Positions 16,014 to 25,437 of a DNA stretch of 60,630 nucleotides are shown here, in pieces; the stretch's first letter is position 1; each line of letters opens with the position of its first letter. A model generated the notes under the pieces. It ran no database searches. It saw nothing but the letters and a program-made list of their open reading frames with translations, and had not been told where the DNA came from. The stretch comes from Thermoplasmata archaeon (GTDB lineage Archaea > Thermoplasmatota > Thermoplasmata > Halarchaeoplasmatales > Halarchaeoplasmataceae): contig PWHR01000029.1 in NCBI GenBank assembly GCA_003554965.1, forward strand, positions 1-60,630, read 5' to 3'. The translations under genes and the position numbers were made by a program.

Positions 16014-18218
16014 ATGTCAGACGAAAAAGTTTTGAAAGTGAACGAGGCTCCTCAAGAAGATATAGGGAGAAACAGAGCTAGATTAGGATCAAAAGTTAGG
16101 ATGGCTCTGGATTTAGAAGTAGGAGACGTAGTGAAGATAAAGGGTGAGAAAGAGACTGTCGCTAAAGTGTTCAGGTTATCTTCTCAGGATGAAGGGGAGG
16201 ATATCATAAGGATAGATGGTCTGGTGAGAAAAAACGCAAAGGTCTCGATAGGGGATAAGGTAAAAGTCAAAAAGGTACCTATCCAGGAAGCGAATAAAGT
16301 GGTCATCGCTCCAGTGATCGAAGAGGGAAATAGGTTGAAGTTCGGTGAAGGTATCGATTCTTATGTTAAAAAACGCCTGTTGAAAAGGCCGGTACTCTCT
16401 GGAGATGCGATAGTTGTTCCGGGTATCGCTTTGATGGGGGGAAGCGTTCCATTCATGGTGATCTCAACCAACCCAGTCGATGCAGTAGTGATAACAAAAG
16501 AAACGAGTATAGTGGTGAAAGAGGAGCCAGTTAGTGAAGGAGAGGTGATGGCCACTACAAGAGTGACTTATGAAGATGTAGGTGGCCTTGGGGAGGAGCT
16601 TAAACGAGTGCGCGAGATGATCGAACTCCCTTTGAAGCACCCTAAATTATTTGACAGATTGAGTATAGAACCTCCAAAAGGAGTGTTACTTCACGGTCCT
16701 CCCGGTACCGGAAAAACATGGATAGCTAAAGCGGTTGCTAACGAAGCCGGGGCGAACTTTTTCTCCGTCCAAGGACCAGAGATAATGTCCAAGTATTACG
16801 GTCAGAGTGAAGAGAAGCTGAGGGAGATATTTGAAGAAGCTAAAGATCAATCACCTTCGATTATTTTTGTAGATGAGCTCGATTCTATAGCGCCCAAAAG
16901 AGACGATGTCAAAGGAGAGGTGGAAAGGAGAGTGGTTGCTCAACTTTTGACTCTGCTCGATGGGCTGACACACAGAGGGGAGATTATAGTTATTGCCGCT
17001 ACTAATAGAGTCGGTGCCATAGATCCAGCTCTCAGAAGGCCTGGCAGATTCGATAGAGAGATAGAGATAGGCCTACCTGATCTTGAAGGCAGAAAAGAGA
17101 TACTGCAGATACACACTAGAGGGATGCCTCTGGCAGAGAACGTTGATCTAGACTACTTGGCTGAAGTCACCCACGGTTTCGCAGGAGCTGATCTTGAATC
17201 CCTTGTCAAAGAAGCCGCCATGCGCTCTTTGAGACGTTATATACCTGAGATAGAATTAGATGAACCCATCCCTAGCGATGTTATGGAAGAGATGGAAGTG
17301 GAAAAAAAAGATTTCTTGGAAGCACTAAAGGAAGTCGAACCAAGCAGCTTGAGAGAGATCATGGTAGAGGTCCCACAGGTTTCATGGGATGACGTAGGCG
17401 GTTTAGAAGATGTGAAAGAAAGATTGAGAGATTCCGTCGAACTACCTATAGAAGATCCCAACACCTTTTTGGAGATGGGAGTAGAACCCTCAAAAGGAAT
17501 ATTGCTTTACGGGCCCCCAGGTACCGGTAAGACACTTCTAGCCAAGGCGATAGCGAATGAAAGCGACGCGAATTTTATCTCAGTCAAAGGTCCTGAACTG
17601 CTTTCTAAATGGGTTGGTGAAAGTGAAAAGGCGATCAGAGAGGTTTTCAAGAAAGCTCGTCAGACCGCCCCCTCCATCGTATTTCTAGATGAAATAGACG
17701 CTTTGGCTCCAAAAAGAGGGGGAACAGGAACTGATGGAACGATCGACAGGGTAGTGAATCAACTGCTCACAAGTTTAGACGGTATCGAACGGACGACGGA
17801 TGTGGTCGTTCTTGGAGCTACCAACCGACCGGATAAGATAGATGATGCTCTACTCCGTGCTGGCAGATTCGATCATAGATTATCTATCCCTGTCCCGGAT
17901 AAGAAAGCTAGAAGAAAGATCTTTGAAGTGCATACTCATGATATGCCATTATCTGAGGATATCGATTTCCCTTATCTTATAGAGAGGACCGAATCTTTTG
18001 TCGGTGCCGACATCGAATCGGTCTGTAGAAATGCAGGATTGAAAGCTATAAAAGATGGTTCTGAAAAAGTCAACATGAGTCATTTCAGAGATAGTTTGGA
18101 TGAAATCACATCCTCTGTTGATGAAGAAGTGATTGAGATGTACGAGGAATGGGAAAAAGAGATGAAAAAAGGGGTTAGAAAGAAGAAAGATTTTAATGGG
18201 GTTGACTTATACCGATAA
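16014..18218 (+). CDS. Cdc48/VAT AAA ATPase
   Basis: A 734-residue hexameric unfoldase. The N-domain (1-185) has the double-psi barrel pattern ([17 protein letters not shown]). D1 has Walker [10 protein letters not shown] at about residue 228 and Walker [14 protein letters not shown]2 has [12 protein letters not shown] at about residue 500 and [12 protein letters not shown]. Arginine-finger stretches [12 protein letters not shown] and [12 protein letters not shown] are both present. Like Thermoplasma VAT it should unfold proteins for the proteasome. It is full length with every motif intact. The PRC-barrel gene follows after 53 bases. Confidence 0.95.
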   Translation: MSDEKVLKVNEAPQEDIGRNRARLGSKVRMALDLEVGDVVKIKGEKETVAKVFRLSSQDEGEDIIRIDGLVRKNAKVSIGDKVKVKKVPIQEANKVVIAPVIEEGNRLKFGEGIDSYVKKRLLKRPVLSGDAIVVPGIALMGGSVPFMVISTNPVDAVVITKETSIVVKEEPVSEGEVMATTRVTYEDVGGLGEELKRVREMIELPLKHPKLFDRLSIEPPKGVLLHGPPGTGKTWIAKAVANEAGANFFSVQGPEIMSKYYGQSEEKLREIFEEAKDQSPSIIFVDELDSIAPKRDDVKGEVERRVVAQLLTLLDGLTHRGEIIVIAATNRVGAIDPALRRPGRFDREIEIGLPDLEGRKEILQIHTRGMPLAENVDLDYLAEVTHGFAGADLESLVKEAAMRSLRRYIPEIELDEPIPSDVMEEMEVEKKDFLEALKEVEPSSLREIMVEVPQVSWDDVGGLEDVKERLRDSVELPIEDPNTFLEMGVEPSKGILLYGPPGTGKTLLAKAIANESDANFISVKGPELLSKWVGESEKAIREVFKKARQTAPSIVFLDEIDALAPKRGGTGTDGTIDRVVNQLLTSLDGIERTTDVVVLGATNRPDKIDDALLRAGRFDHRLSIPVPDKKARRKIFEVHTHDMPLSEDIDFPYLIERTESFVGADIESVCRNAGLKAIKDGSEKVNMSHFRDSLDEITSSVDEEVIEMYEEWEKEMKKGVRKKKDFNGVDLYR

Positions 18219-18271
18219 TGATAAGTAAAATAAAATGATATAGTAACAAAGATTAGAAAGGAGGTAAAAAG

Positions 18272-18520
18272 ATGAGGATGTTTGTCACCGAACTGCGAGG
18301 CAAAACCGTAATGACAAATGATGGACAGATACTCGGTAAAATAGATAATTTCGTGATCAACACGGATAGCGGAGATATCAAACACGTGCTCGTTACACCC
18401 GACGAAGAGATAGAGACTGGATTGTTCACGACCGATGCTGAAGATCGTTTGGTACTGCCCTATAAAGGGATGAGGTCAGTAAAAGACGTCGTTGTGATGG
18501 ATAATATAAGTCTCGATTGA
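18272..18520 (+). CDS. PRC-barrel domain protein
   Basis: 82 residues, a single PRC barrel with ELRGKTVMTNDGQILGKIDN at the start and DVVVMDNISLD at the end. Archaeal stand-alone PRC-barrel proteins are common; CdpB-type members bind division proteins and others may bind RNA, so the role is not fixed by sequence. A strong GGAGGT site sits eight bases before the ATG. A hairpin and T tract follow the stop codon at once. Confidence 0.8.
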   Translation: MRMFVTELRGKTVMTNDGQILGKIDNFVINTDSGDIKHVLVTPDEEIETGLFTTDAEDRLVLPYKGMRSVKDVVVMDNISLD

Positions 18521-18537
18521 AACCCAGGGGTTTTTTT
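18520..18537 (+). terminator. Hairpin plus T-tract terminator
   Basis: AAACCC at 18520-18525 pairs with GGGTTT at 18528-18533, followed by four more T. The structure begins at the last base of the PRC-barrel stop codon, like a bacterial-style intrinsic terminator. Confidence 0.5.
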
Positions 18538-18709
18538 AAACCCTATATATGACCACCTATTATCCAATGGGGAGTTGAATGAGCAGTCTGAACAAAATTT
18601 CGATGAGTTTGATACTGCCTGTTTAATTTGGTTTTTATCCATGTCAGAAAACACTTATTTTTGACCTTCAAGGTATCTGAAGTAGATCACCTTAAAAAGG
18701 CGATATCTG

Positions 18710-19513
18710 ATGAAAATGAACATCAAGAAGAATTTAAAAGAACTCGGTATACGGCCGAACCGAGCCTTAGGACAAAATTTTTTGAAAGATGGGAAGACTG
18801 CCAAAAGAATGGTATCTTCTGCCGATCTATCTCCTGATGAGACCGTTTTAGAGATAGGTCCTGGCCTCGGAATTTTGACCGATGAAATAGTTGAGCAGGC
18901 AAAAAAAACTGTTGTAGTAGAGAAGGATGATAAGCTTGCTGAGTATCTAAGAGAGAAATATTCTGAAGAAGATCAAGACTTAGACATAATCAAAGGTGAC
19001 GTGCTCGAGATAGAGCTACCCTACTTTGATAAAGTGATATCGAATCTTCCTTTTAGTATATCATCACCCTTGACTTTCAAACTACTTCATGAAGAATTTG
19101 AGATAGGTATACTCACTTATCAAAAGCAGTATGCTCAGCGTATGATCGCCAAAGCTGGAGAAGGGCCTTATTCTCGACTTTCTGTCATGGTTTCGACATT
19201 GGCCGATGTTGAAATATTATTTGATATATCTAGGAGAAATTTTCACCCTCCACCCGATGTGGATGGGAGTGTCGTTAGATTGAAGCCTAGAGAACCCGAT
19301 TTTGACATAATAGATGAAGAGGTCTTCGCTAAGGTGGTCAAAGAACTCTTCAATTACAGGAGGAAAAAGATAAAAAATGCCCTAAAGACAGGATTAGCAT
19401 TAGATGTTGACTCTGTTCCATTCGGTGAAAAAAGAGTTGGGAATATAAAGCCCGAAGACATAAATGTGCTGGTGAATCATCTGATCGATGAAGATATGAT
19501 CTCTTCAAAGTGA
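18710..19513 (+). CDS. rsmA: 16S rRNA dimethyladenosine transferase (KsgA/Dim1)
   Basis: It dimethylates two adjacent adenines near the 3' end of 16S rRNA using S-adenosylmethionine. 267 residues with RPNRALGQNFLKDGKTAKRM at the start, the SAM-binding motif VLEIGPGLGILT (about residue 47), the catalytic NLPF motif (VISNLPFSISSPL, about 105) and a helical C-terminal domain. All motifs are intact. The start could be 18710 or the ATG at 18716. No ribosome binding site is obvious. Confidence 0.95.
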   Translation: MKMNIKKNLKELGIRPNRALGQNFLKDGKTAKRMVSSADLSPDETVLEIGPGLGILTDEIVEQAKKTVVVEKDDKLAEYLREKYSEEDQDLDIIKGDVLEIELPYFDKVISNLPFSISSPLTFKLLHEEFEIGILTYQKQYAQRMIAKAGEGPYSRLSVMVSTLADVEILFDISRRNFHPPPDVDGSVVRLKPREPDFDIIDEEVFAKVVKELFNYRRKKIKNALKTGLALDVDSVPFGEKRVGNIKPEDINVLVNHLIDEDMISSK

Positions 19514-19537
19514 ATTATGAAATAGATATATATTTCT

Positions 19538-20614
19538 TCACTCCAGTCCCACTCCGCACTTCGGACAAAATTTAGCATCGGCGTCCACTTCTGCTCCACA
19601 ATCTGGACAGGTAAATATCATCTCTGGAAGTTCGGTTCCGCATTTGCTACAGAATTTATCATCTTCATCGGCTTCAGCCCCGCAGTCGGGACAAAAAGTA
19701 TTTTCTTCTAAATCAGCCCCACATCTAGGACAGAATTTATCCTCTTTTCCTCCCTCATATCCGCAGTCAGGGCATACCTTTTCTGGTATTTTCTCTTCAT
19801 CCTCTTTCTGAATTTGACTCACTTCCTTTAATCCTGGTTCTTTATCGATGGTCTTTTTAGCTTCCTTCCCATCAGTTTCATACGAATCCATGTCCAGCTC
19901 TTTAGGACTCTTTATTATCCTTTCTTCCATCTCCTCTTCCCCATCTTTTGAAGGTATCAGACCTGCATCATCGCCTTTGATCAGCTTTCTACATTCTACA
20001 GAATATTTTAAAGCGCCAGTATAGTCCTCGTCTTCGAAGCATCTTTCAGCTTTTAAGTAATACTCTTCTGCCTGCTCGTTTTCTACATCTTCGTTATATA
20101 GCATCTCTCTGATTTTTTTCATTTCAAATTTAGATTCCAAGTAATTCTCAGGAAGGCTGTTCAGTTTTTCTCTTTGTTTTTCAAGTTCTTCCCTTCTCTT
20201 TTTGGCTTCCTCACTCTCCTCGAATTCGATCTCATCCAACTCATCTATCGTGTATCCCTTTTTCTTTGTTTCATCGTCCTCATCCTCTGGGGAAGGTTTT
20301 TCTGGTAATCTTTTCTCTGCCTTCTCGGCCAGTTCTTTAGCTGTGGAGGCGTCCCCTCCACTCTTGATTATTTTATCGGCTCTCTCGACTAAGGGCTCAA
20401 CATCTTCGGTATTTTTTCCTTTCCGCTTCATCATCTTTGTGATACCTTTGGTCCTTTTCACCTTATTATAAGCTTCATCTTCAGGAGATATCTTCCTCTC
20501 CTTTCTTATTCTCTCAAGCCGTTTATCTTTTGTTCTTTCTAGATAAAAATAAACCCCTATCGCCGAGATGACAAACATGAGGAGGATAATTCCTATTACG
20601 ATTATAGGGTCCAT
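19538..20614 (-). CDS. Membrane-anchored protein with tandem C-terminal zinc ribbons
   Basis: 358 residues. One N-terminal membrane helix (about 4-24) is followed by a long charged helical region (25-260). The tail has repeated zinc-ribbon halves: CPDCGYEGGKEDKFCPRCG, CPDCGAEADEDDKFCSKCG and CPDCGAEVDADAKFCPKCG. Such double zinc ribbons are common archaeal protein-interaction modules. It is convergent with rsmA and divergent from the second DUF401 gene. The biological role is unknown. Confidence 0.65.
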   Translation of the reverse strand: MDPIIVIGIILLMFVISAIGVYFYLERTKDKRLERIRKERKISPEDEAYNKVKRTKGITKMMKRKGKNTEDVEPLVERADKIIKSGGDASTAKELAEKAEKRLPEKPSPEDEDDETKKKGYTIDELDEIEFEESEEAKKRREELEKQREKLNSLPENYLESKFEMKKIREMLYNEDVENEQAEEYYLKAERCFEDEDYTGALKYSVECRKLIKGDDAGLIPSKDGEEEMEERIIKSPKELDMDSYETDGKEAKKTIDKEPGLKEVSQIQKEDEEKIPEKVCPDCGYEGGKEDKFCPRCGADLEENTFCPDCGAEADEDDKFCSKCGTELPEMIFTCPDCGAEVDADAKFCPKCGVGLE

Positions 20615-20727
20615 ATATATTAAAGAGAATCATGGAGATTTAATATTTTCGCCTCATTTAGACTTCTTTCCAAAATCCTGATACAGCATGCCAAATTATT
20701 TTATATGGGGGATTATCAAACAACTCG

Positions 20728-21942
20728 ATGTACTCAGAAGGGCTCTTAGGCATCATCGCAGGATTTTCCTTATTAGCCTACCTGATATATAGAAGAGTTG
20801 ATTTTGGAAAAGCAATATTAGCCGCTGTGATCGTTCTCTTAATCCTTTCTGAGCCTACAGCTCAGGGCCTCAGTTGGATCATCGAGATATCCTTAGAATA
20901 TGAAACTTTGAATCTTATTGCCATAATAGTTCAGATAGTCTTTTTGGGGTTCTTATACAAAGATTCCGGTCAAGTTATCCGGATGATAGAAGAACTCAAA
21001 TCGTTATTTCCAGACCGAAGGATGGTCTTATCTTCTATACCTGCAATTTTCGGTCTTATGCCCATGCCGGGAGGAGCATACGTTTCGGCACCGATGATAG
21101 AAGATGAAGCTCAGGCCTTGGATCTAGATGGTACTGAAAAAACTTTCTTGAACTGGTGGTGGCGGCATATATGGTTCTGGATATATCCTCTATCGATGGG
21201 TTTGATACTCGCCGCAAGTATATCTGAGATAAATATCTACCATATAGCGTTATTCAATCTTCCCATCTTTTCAGCTCATGTTATGATCGGAATTTTTTTG
21301 GGTCTGTGGAAGATCGAATCTAAACCGTTGGAAAAAACTGAAGTGGATCCCTTACTCCTGATCTACCAACTGCTCCCAATAATTATAGCATTATCTCTCA
21401 ATGTTATATTACAGATCCCTTTATACATTACTTTATTCATCGGTATCCTCTTACTATTCTTCCAAAATCGAGAAGGATATTCTTCAAAAAATCTCCCTGG
21501 GGTTCTAAAAAAGGGCTTTTCATTGGATATACTCATGGCTGCTTACGGTATCATGCTCTTTAAAGGGATCATAGAGAGAACAGAAGCATTAGAACCCGTG
21601 ATACTAACCTTGGAAGGGGAACTCCCTCTGCTTTTATTGGTTATTCTCGCCTCCTACGGGATAGGATTATTGATAGGCCATCTTCCGACTGCGGTAGGGG
21701 TAGGCTTCCCGATAATAATGGAACTGCTTCCAGTGGTCAACGTAAGAACGGTTAGCATGATGTTCATCTTCGTTTTACTAGGCTATTTTACCTCACCTCT
21801 CCACCTGTGCATCATCTTAACTATAGAGTATTTTGAGATAGAATTGAAGAGTTTTTATAGAAGAATTATACTTCCTTTCAGTTTATTGGTAGCGGCCGTG
21901 GTGTTATGGCTGTTTGTCAGCGGAACATTCTTCTTTTTCTGA
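20728..21942 (+). CDS. DUF401 family membrane protein, second copy
   Basis: 404 residues with about ten membrane helices and the same twin signatures as the gene at 353: GLMPMPGGAYVSAPMIEDEA (about residue 110) and TSPLHLCIILTIEYFEIELK (about 353). The copies differ widely elsewhere, so they are old paralogues. It is probably a transporter with unknown substrate. It converges on the Etf operon, which ends 20 bases away, and is divergent from the zinc-ribbon gene. Confidence 0.8.
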   Translation: MYSEGLLGIIAGFSLLAYLIYRRVDFGKAILAAVIVLLILSEPTAQGLSWIIEISLEYETLNLIAIIVQIVFLGFLYKDSGQVIRMIEELKSLFPDRRMVLSSIPAIFGLMPMPGGAYVSAPMIEDEAQALDLDGTEKTFLNWWWRHIWFWIYPLSMGLILAASISEINIYHIALFNLPIFSAHVMIGIFLGLWKIESKPLEKTEVDPLLLIYQLLPIIIALSLNVILQIPLYITLFIGILLLFFQNREGYSSKNLPGVLKKGFSLDILMAAYGIMLFKGIIERTEALEPVILTLEGELPLLLLVILASYGIGLLIGHLPTAVGVGFPIIMELLPVVNVRTVSMMFIFVLLGYFTSPLHLCIILTIEYFEIELKSFYRRIILPFSLLVAAVVLWLFVSGTFFFF

Positions 21943-21961
21943 TGGAGGACAAATAAGGTCT

Positions 21962-23176
21962 TCAATTTGCAGTCCCATTTTTCATCTCTTTCAATCTGTC
22001 GATCAGTGTCGGTAAAACCTCATCGACATCTCCCACGATACCGAAATCGGCCATCTCGAAGATCGGGGCATCAGGATCTTTATTGATCGCTATGATGTAA
22101 TCAGAATCTCTTATTCCTACTCGATGCTGGATCGCTCCTGACACTCCACAGACTATGTATATCTTCGGTGCGATCGTCTTTCCACTTTGCCCAACCTGTT
22201 TAGATTTCGGCATGATGTCTTCTTCAACTATGGGTCTGCTACATCCTACTGTTCCACCAAAAAAGTCGGCTAAATCCTTCAGGATTTCAAAGTCTTCCCT
22301 GCAAGAACCGACACCTCTGCCGCCAGTCACCACGATATCGGCTTCTTCCACCGGTATCTCACCTGTACTTTCTGGTTCAAGAACTTCTAGAACCTCTGTA
22401 GAGATCATCTCTTCAGAGAGTTTTACTTCCTCCCGGAGTATTTCCCCCTCTCTATTTGGATCAGGGGTGAGAGGTTCCATCACGTGAGGCCTTACGGTAG
22501 CCATCTGTGGTCTAGAATTGGGACAGACGATGTCAGCCATCACGTTTCCTCCGAAAGCTGGTCTTGTCTGTAATAACACTTTTTTGCCCTCAACTTCCTC
22601 TATCGAAAGTCCTGTGCAGTCCGCAGTCAATCCTAAACCCAATCTACCTGCCACAGAGGGAGCTAGGTCTCTTCCTTGGTGAGTTGCGCCGTACAAAAGC
22701 ACATTCGGCTTGTATTTTGATATGAGCTTTGCGAGAACGATAGTGTACGTTTCAGTAGAGTATTCTCCAAGTATCTCATCTTCAACTACGTAGACTTTTT
22801 CTGCACCGTACGAAAAGAGTTCTTCGATAGAGTCTTCGACCTGATCACCTATGATAACAGCACAAAGATCCTGATCAAGCTCATCAGCGAGTTCTCTACC
22901 CTTGCCGAGCAGTTGAGGACCGGTCGCTTTCAATTCGCCTTGGTCCTGCTCTGCAAAAACCCAAACCTCTTCAAAATCTGAAACATCTTCCAACTCTTTG
23001 GTTTCTATGACCGGCTCGATTGCATCGACGGGACAAACGGGTATGCAGGCACTGCACGAGATACACTCATCTTCATCAAGTATAGCGGTCCTCTCCTCCA
23101 TATGTATAGCATCAACAGGGCATACTTTGACACATTTCTCGCACCCAGTACAAACCTTCATGTCGATCTCGATCAA
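21962..23176 (-). CDS. etfA: Electron transfer flavoprotein alpha subunit with an N-terminal 2[4Fe-4S] ferredoxin domain
   Basis: 404 residues. Residues 1-65 hold two [4Fe-4S] motifs (CTGCEKCVKVCP and CISCSACIPVCP). The EtfA fold follows, with a C-terminal FAD-binding domain (VTGGRGVGSCREDF, VGQSGKTIAPKIYI, CGVSGAIQHRVGI). The ferredoxin extension occurs in Etf of the caffeyl-CoA reductase type, which bifurcates electrons to ferredoxin. Whether this one bifurcates is an inference. Its start overlaps the end of etfB by four bases (ATGA), so the two are translationally coupled. Confidence 0.92.
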   Translation of the reverse strand: MIEIDMKVCTGCEKCVKVCPVDAIHMEERTAILDEDECISCSACIPVCPVDAIEPVIETKELEDVSDFEEVWVFAEQDQGELKATGPQLLGKGRELADELDQDLCAVIIGDQVEDSIEELFSYGAEKVYVVEDEILGEYSTETYTIVLAKLISKYKPNVLLYGATHQGRDLAPSVAGRLGLGLTADCTGLSIEEVEGKKVLLQTRPAFGGNVMADIVCPNSRPQMATVRPHVMEPLTPDPNREGEILREEVKLSEEMISTEVLEVLEPESTGEIPVEEADIVVTGGRGVGSCREDFEILKDLADFFGGTVGCSRPIVEEDIMPKSKQVGQSGKTIAPKIYIVCGVSGAIQHRVGIRDSDYIIAINKDPDAPIFEMADFGIVGDVDEVLPTLIDRLKEMKNGTAN

Positions 23177-23973
23177 AGTATCCCCTCCTCATCCAAAAAC
23201 CTGAGAAGTTTTTCAACCGCCCTTTCAGGTTCTTCATCTATCTTGATTCCCTCACCCTTAGGTGGTGGAGAATAGGTCTTTATTACTACGCTCTCAGATC
23301 CTTCTAGGCCATAATCTTCCTCATCCCCACCTAAATCCTCATAGCTCCAAGTTTCTTTCCGTTTCTTCTTAGCTTTCATTATCTCTCTTATGTTGGGTAT
23401 CTTCGGTTCAAAATCTGGTCTAGGCATGCAGGCGAGCAGTAAAGGCATGTCTCCTTTTACCATCAGGTGTCCTTCGTCGATCTCTTTCCTACATATTATC
23501 TCTCCGACTTCAGGATCGAAATCCTCGATCTCTGTGACATAGGTGAGTTGTGATATACCCTGGTGAGCGGCCACTTCAGGTCCTACCTGGGCTGTATTTC
23601 CGTCCGAAGCTTCTTGGCCCGCAAATATCAGATCTACTTCGCCGATCTTCTTCAAGGCTCTCCCTAAAGTTACCGCTGTCGCCCAAGTATCTGCTCCTGC
23701 GAAAATCTTATCTGTCAGGAGTATGGCCCTATCTGCCCCTATAGCTAAACATTTGTTGAGTGCCTCTTCTGCCTGTGGAGGTCCCATACTCAATGCGATT
23801 ATCTCGACTTCTTTGTCGATCTTTTCTTTAAGATCTACAGCAACGTTGAGCGCGAACTCATCGAAGGCGTTGAGAACGGAAGGGACTCCTTCCCTTATTA
23901 TCGTGCCTGTCTCTTCGTCCACCTCTACTTCATTCGTATCAGGAACCTGCTTGACCAGGACTACGAATTTCAC
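23173..23973 (-). CDS. etfB: Electron transfer flavoprotein beta subunit
   Basis: 266 residues with the EtfB signature: VLVKQVPDTNEVEVDEETG at the start, NAFDEFALNVAVDLKEK, and the nucleotide loop GQEASDGNTAQVGPEVAAH (about residue 120). In bifurcating Etf that loop region binds FAD rather than AMP. It is the middle gene of the acyl-CoA dehydrogenase-EtfB-EtfA operon, nine bases after the dehydrogenase. Confidence 0.93.
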   Translation of the reverse strand: MKFVVLVKQVPDTNEVEVDEETGTIIREGVPSVLNAFDEFALNVAVDLKEKIDKEVEIIALSMGPPQAEEALNKCLAIGADRAILLTDKIFAGADTWATAVTLGRALKKIGEVDLIFAGQEASDGNTAQVGPEVAAHQGISQLTYVTEIEDFDPEVGEIICRKEIDEGHLMVKGDMPLLLACMPRPDFEPKIPNIREIMKAKKKRKETWSYEDLGGDEEDYGLEGSESVVIKTYSPPPKGEGIKIDEEPERAVEKLLRFLDEEGIL

Positions 23974-23982
23974 TAGATCACC

Positions 23983-25254
23983 CTATTTGTAAGGCACGTA
24001 ATCCTTCCCTAAAGTTTCTCTTCCGATAACTATCTTCTGTATATTGGCTCCGCCTTCAGCACCTACACAATAGGACATAACGCCTCTCCAAGCGGTTTCG
24101 AATACGTACTCTGAACTGTAACCTGCAGCACCGAGCCAATGCATCGCATCATCGGCAGTATCCTTAGCTAGATGTGGAACTTTGTATTTGATCATAGAGA
24201 TCCACTTGGCTATCTCAGTGGGCTTGTAAGTTTTTGGATCTCCAGTCTTTTCACCCCATCCCGTTTCATCATACCTCACGTCCTGCATCTCCGCAGTTTT
24301 TCTAACCATCAATTTGCTAGCCTCCATCTCGGTGTATCTCTCTACAAATGGGAATTGGATGGCTTCATACTTCGCTAAAGGCCTTCCGAAGGTTTCTCTC
24401 TCTTTTATGTAGTCCGCGGCCTCCTCAAGTATCCTTCTGGTCACACCTACTGCGCTGGCTCCTATCATGATCCTGGCGTTGTCGAAACCCTCCATGGTGT
24501 AGTAGAATCCCTTTCCCTGTTCTCCTAACATGTATTTTTCTGGAACTCTAACGTCGTTCATCACAAAACCGGAAGTTGATAGAGAACCTCTTCCGGCATC
24601 GTCGTACGGTTCCTGGGGTTCGAGACCATCCGTATCTATTGGAACAAAGAAAGCAGTCATGTTTTTATGCGGTGCCTCATCTATCTTTGGACCTGTTCTA
24701 ACGTTGACCCAGTAGCCCCCTCCAATTTTTTGGCACTCCTCGACTCCGCTTATGAAAGTCTTTTCTCCGTTGAGCACCCACTCGTCGCCATCTTTTTCTG
24801 CCGTGGACTCGAAGCCTGCGACGTCTGACCCACCTTTGGGTTCTGTAGTGGCTATACCAACGAATTTTTCACCGCGGATAGCTGGTTTGATATATTTTTC
24901 TCTTATCTCTTCATTACAATATCTGTTTATCGTAAAGCCCCATCCGGTCTCTACTGCCATGAATCCAGCCGCAGTGGCGATACTCGGATCGATATAACCG
25001 ATCTGCTCCTCTATAATGGACTGATCCTTCCAACTCAATCCCATGCCGCCATGCTCCTCAGGCACGGGACCCATTATAACGCCTAAGTCGGCAAGCCCCT
25101 GTATTATATCCTCAGGGAAAGGATGTCCTTCACGATTCATCTCTATTACTCTTTCGAGAGGGAGATTCCTTTCGCCCCAATCTGAGATGCTCTCTCTGAA
25201 AAGCTTCTGTTCTTCCGTAAGACCTCTCTCATCCGATAGATCAGTTTCTGCCAT
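23983..25254 (-). CDS. Acyl-CoA dehydrogenase
   Basis: An FAD enzyme oxidising (or, with Etf, reducing) an acyl-CoA/enoyl-CoA pair. 423 residues with LADLGVIMGPVPEEHGGMGL, the FAD/acyl loop IATTEPKGGSDVAGFESTAE (about residue 140) and GFDNARIMIGASAVGVTRRI. The C-terminal catalytic region is AAGYSSEYVFETAWRGVMSY. The substrate chain length is not evident. GGAGGA seven bases before the ATG at 25254 favours that start over the ATG at 25260. It heads the operon with etfB and etfA; amino-acid-derived acyl-CoA is a likely substrate in this setting. Confidence 0.9.
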   Translation of the reverse strand: MAETDLSDERGLTEEQKLFRESISDWGERNLPLERVIEMNREGHPFPEDIIQGLADLGVIMGPVPEEHGGMGLSWKDQSIIEEQIGYIDPSIATAAGFMAVETGWGFTINRYCNEEIREKYIKPAIRGEKFVGIATTEPKGGSDVAGFESTAEKDGDEWVLNGEKTFISGVEECQKIGGGYWVNVRTGPKIDEAPHKNMTAFFVPIDTDGLEPQEPYDDAGRGSLSTSGFVMNDVRVPEKYMLGEQGKGFYYTMEGFDNARIMIGASAVGVTRRILEEAADYIKERETFGRPLAKYEAIQFPFVERYTEMEASKLMVRKTAEMQDVRYDETGWGEKTGDPKTYKPTEIAKWISMIKYKVPHLAKDTADDAMHWLGAAGYSSEYVFETAWRGVMSYCVGAEGGANIQKIVIGRETLGKDYVPYK

Positions 25255-25299
25255 TTTCATTCCTCCTTTTTTGATATACTTTTATAATTATATAGGATA

Positions 25300-25325
25300 T
25301 GCCCCTTTAATATATTAACTAAATA
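25300..25325 (-). promoter_or_regulatory. Probable TATA box of the acyl-CoA dehydrogenase/Etf operon
   Basis: A perfect 12-base palindrome TTAATATATTAA lies at 25307-25318, about 55 bases before the ATG, leaving room for a leader containing the GGAGGA site. A second A/T box at 25281-25295 is closer but would cut into the ribosome binding site. The assignment is by position only. Confidence 0.35.
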
Positions 25326-25437
25326 GGGCCATCTATTATCTTGAAGAACACTCTCAGCTTTATAATAAAATTTTGCATTAGTTGATTGTCGTAACTCAAA
25401 CGATGTTAATTTAAATAAAAATAGTGATCGGAAAAAA

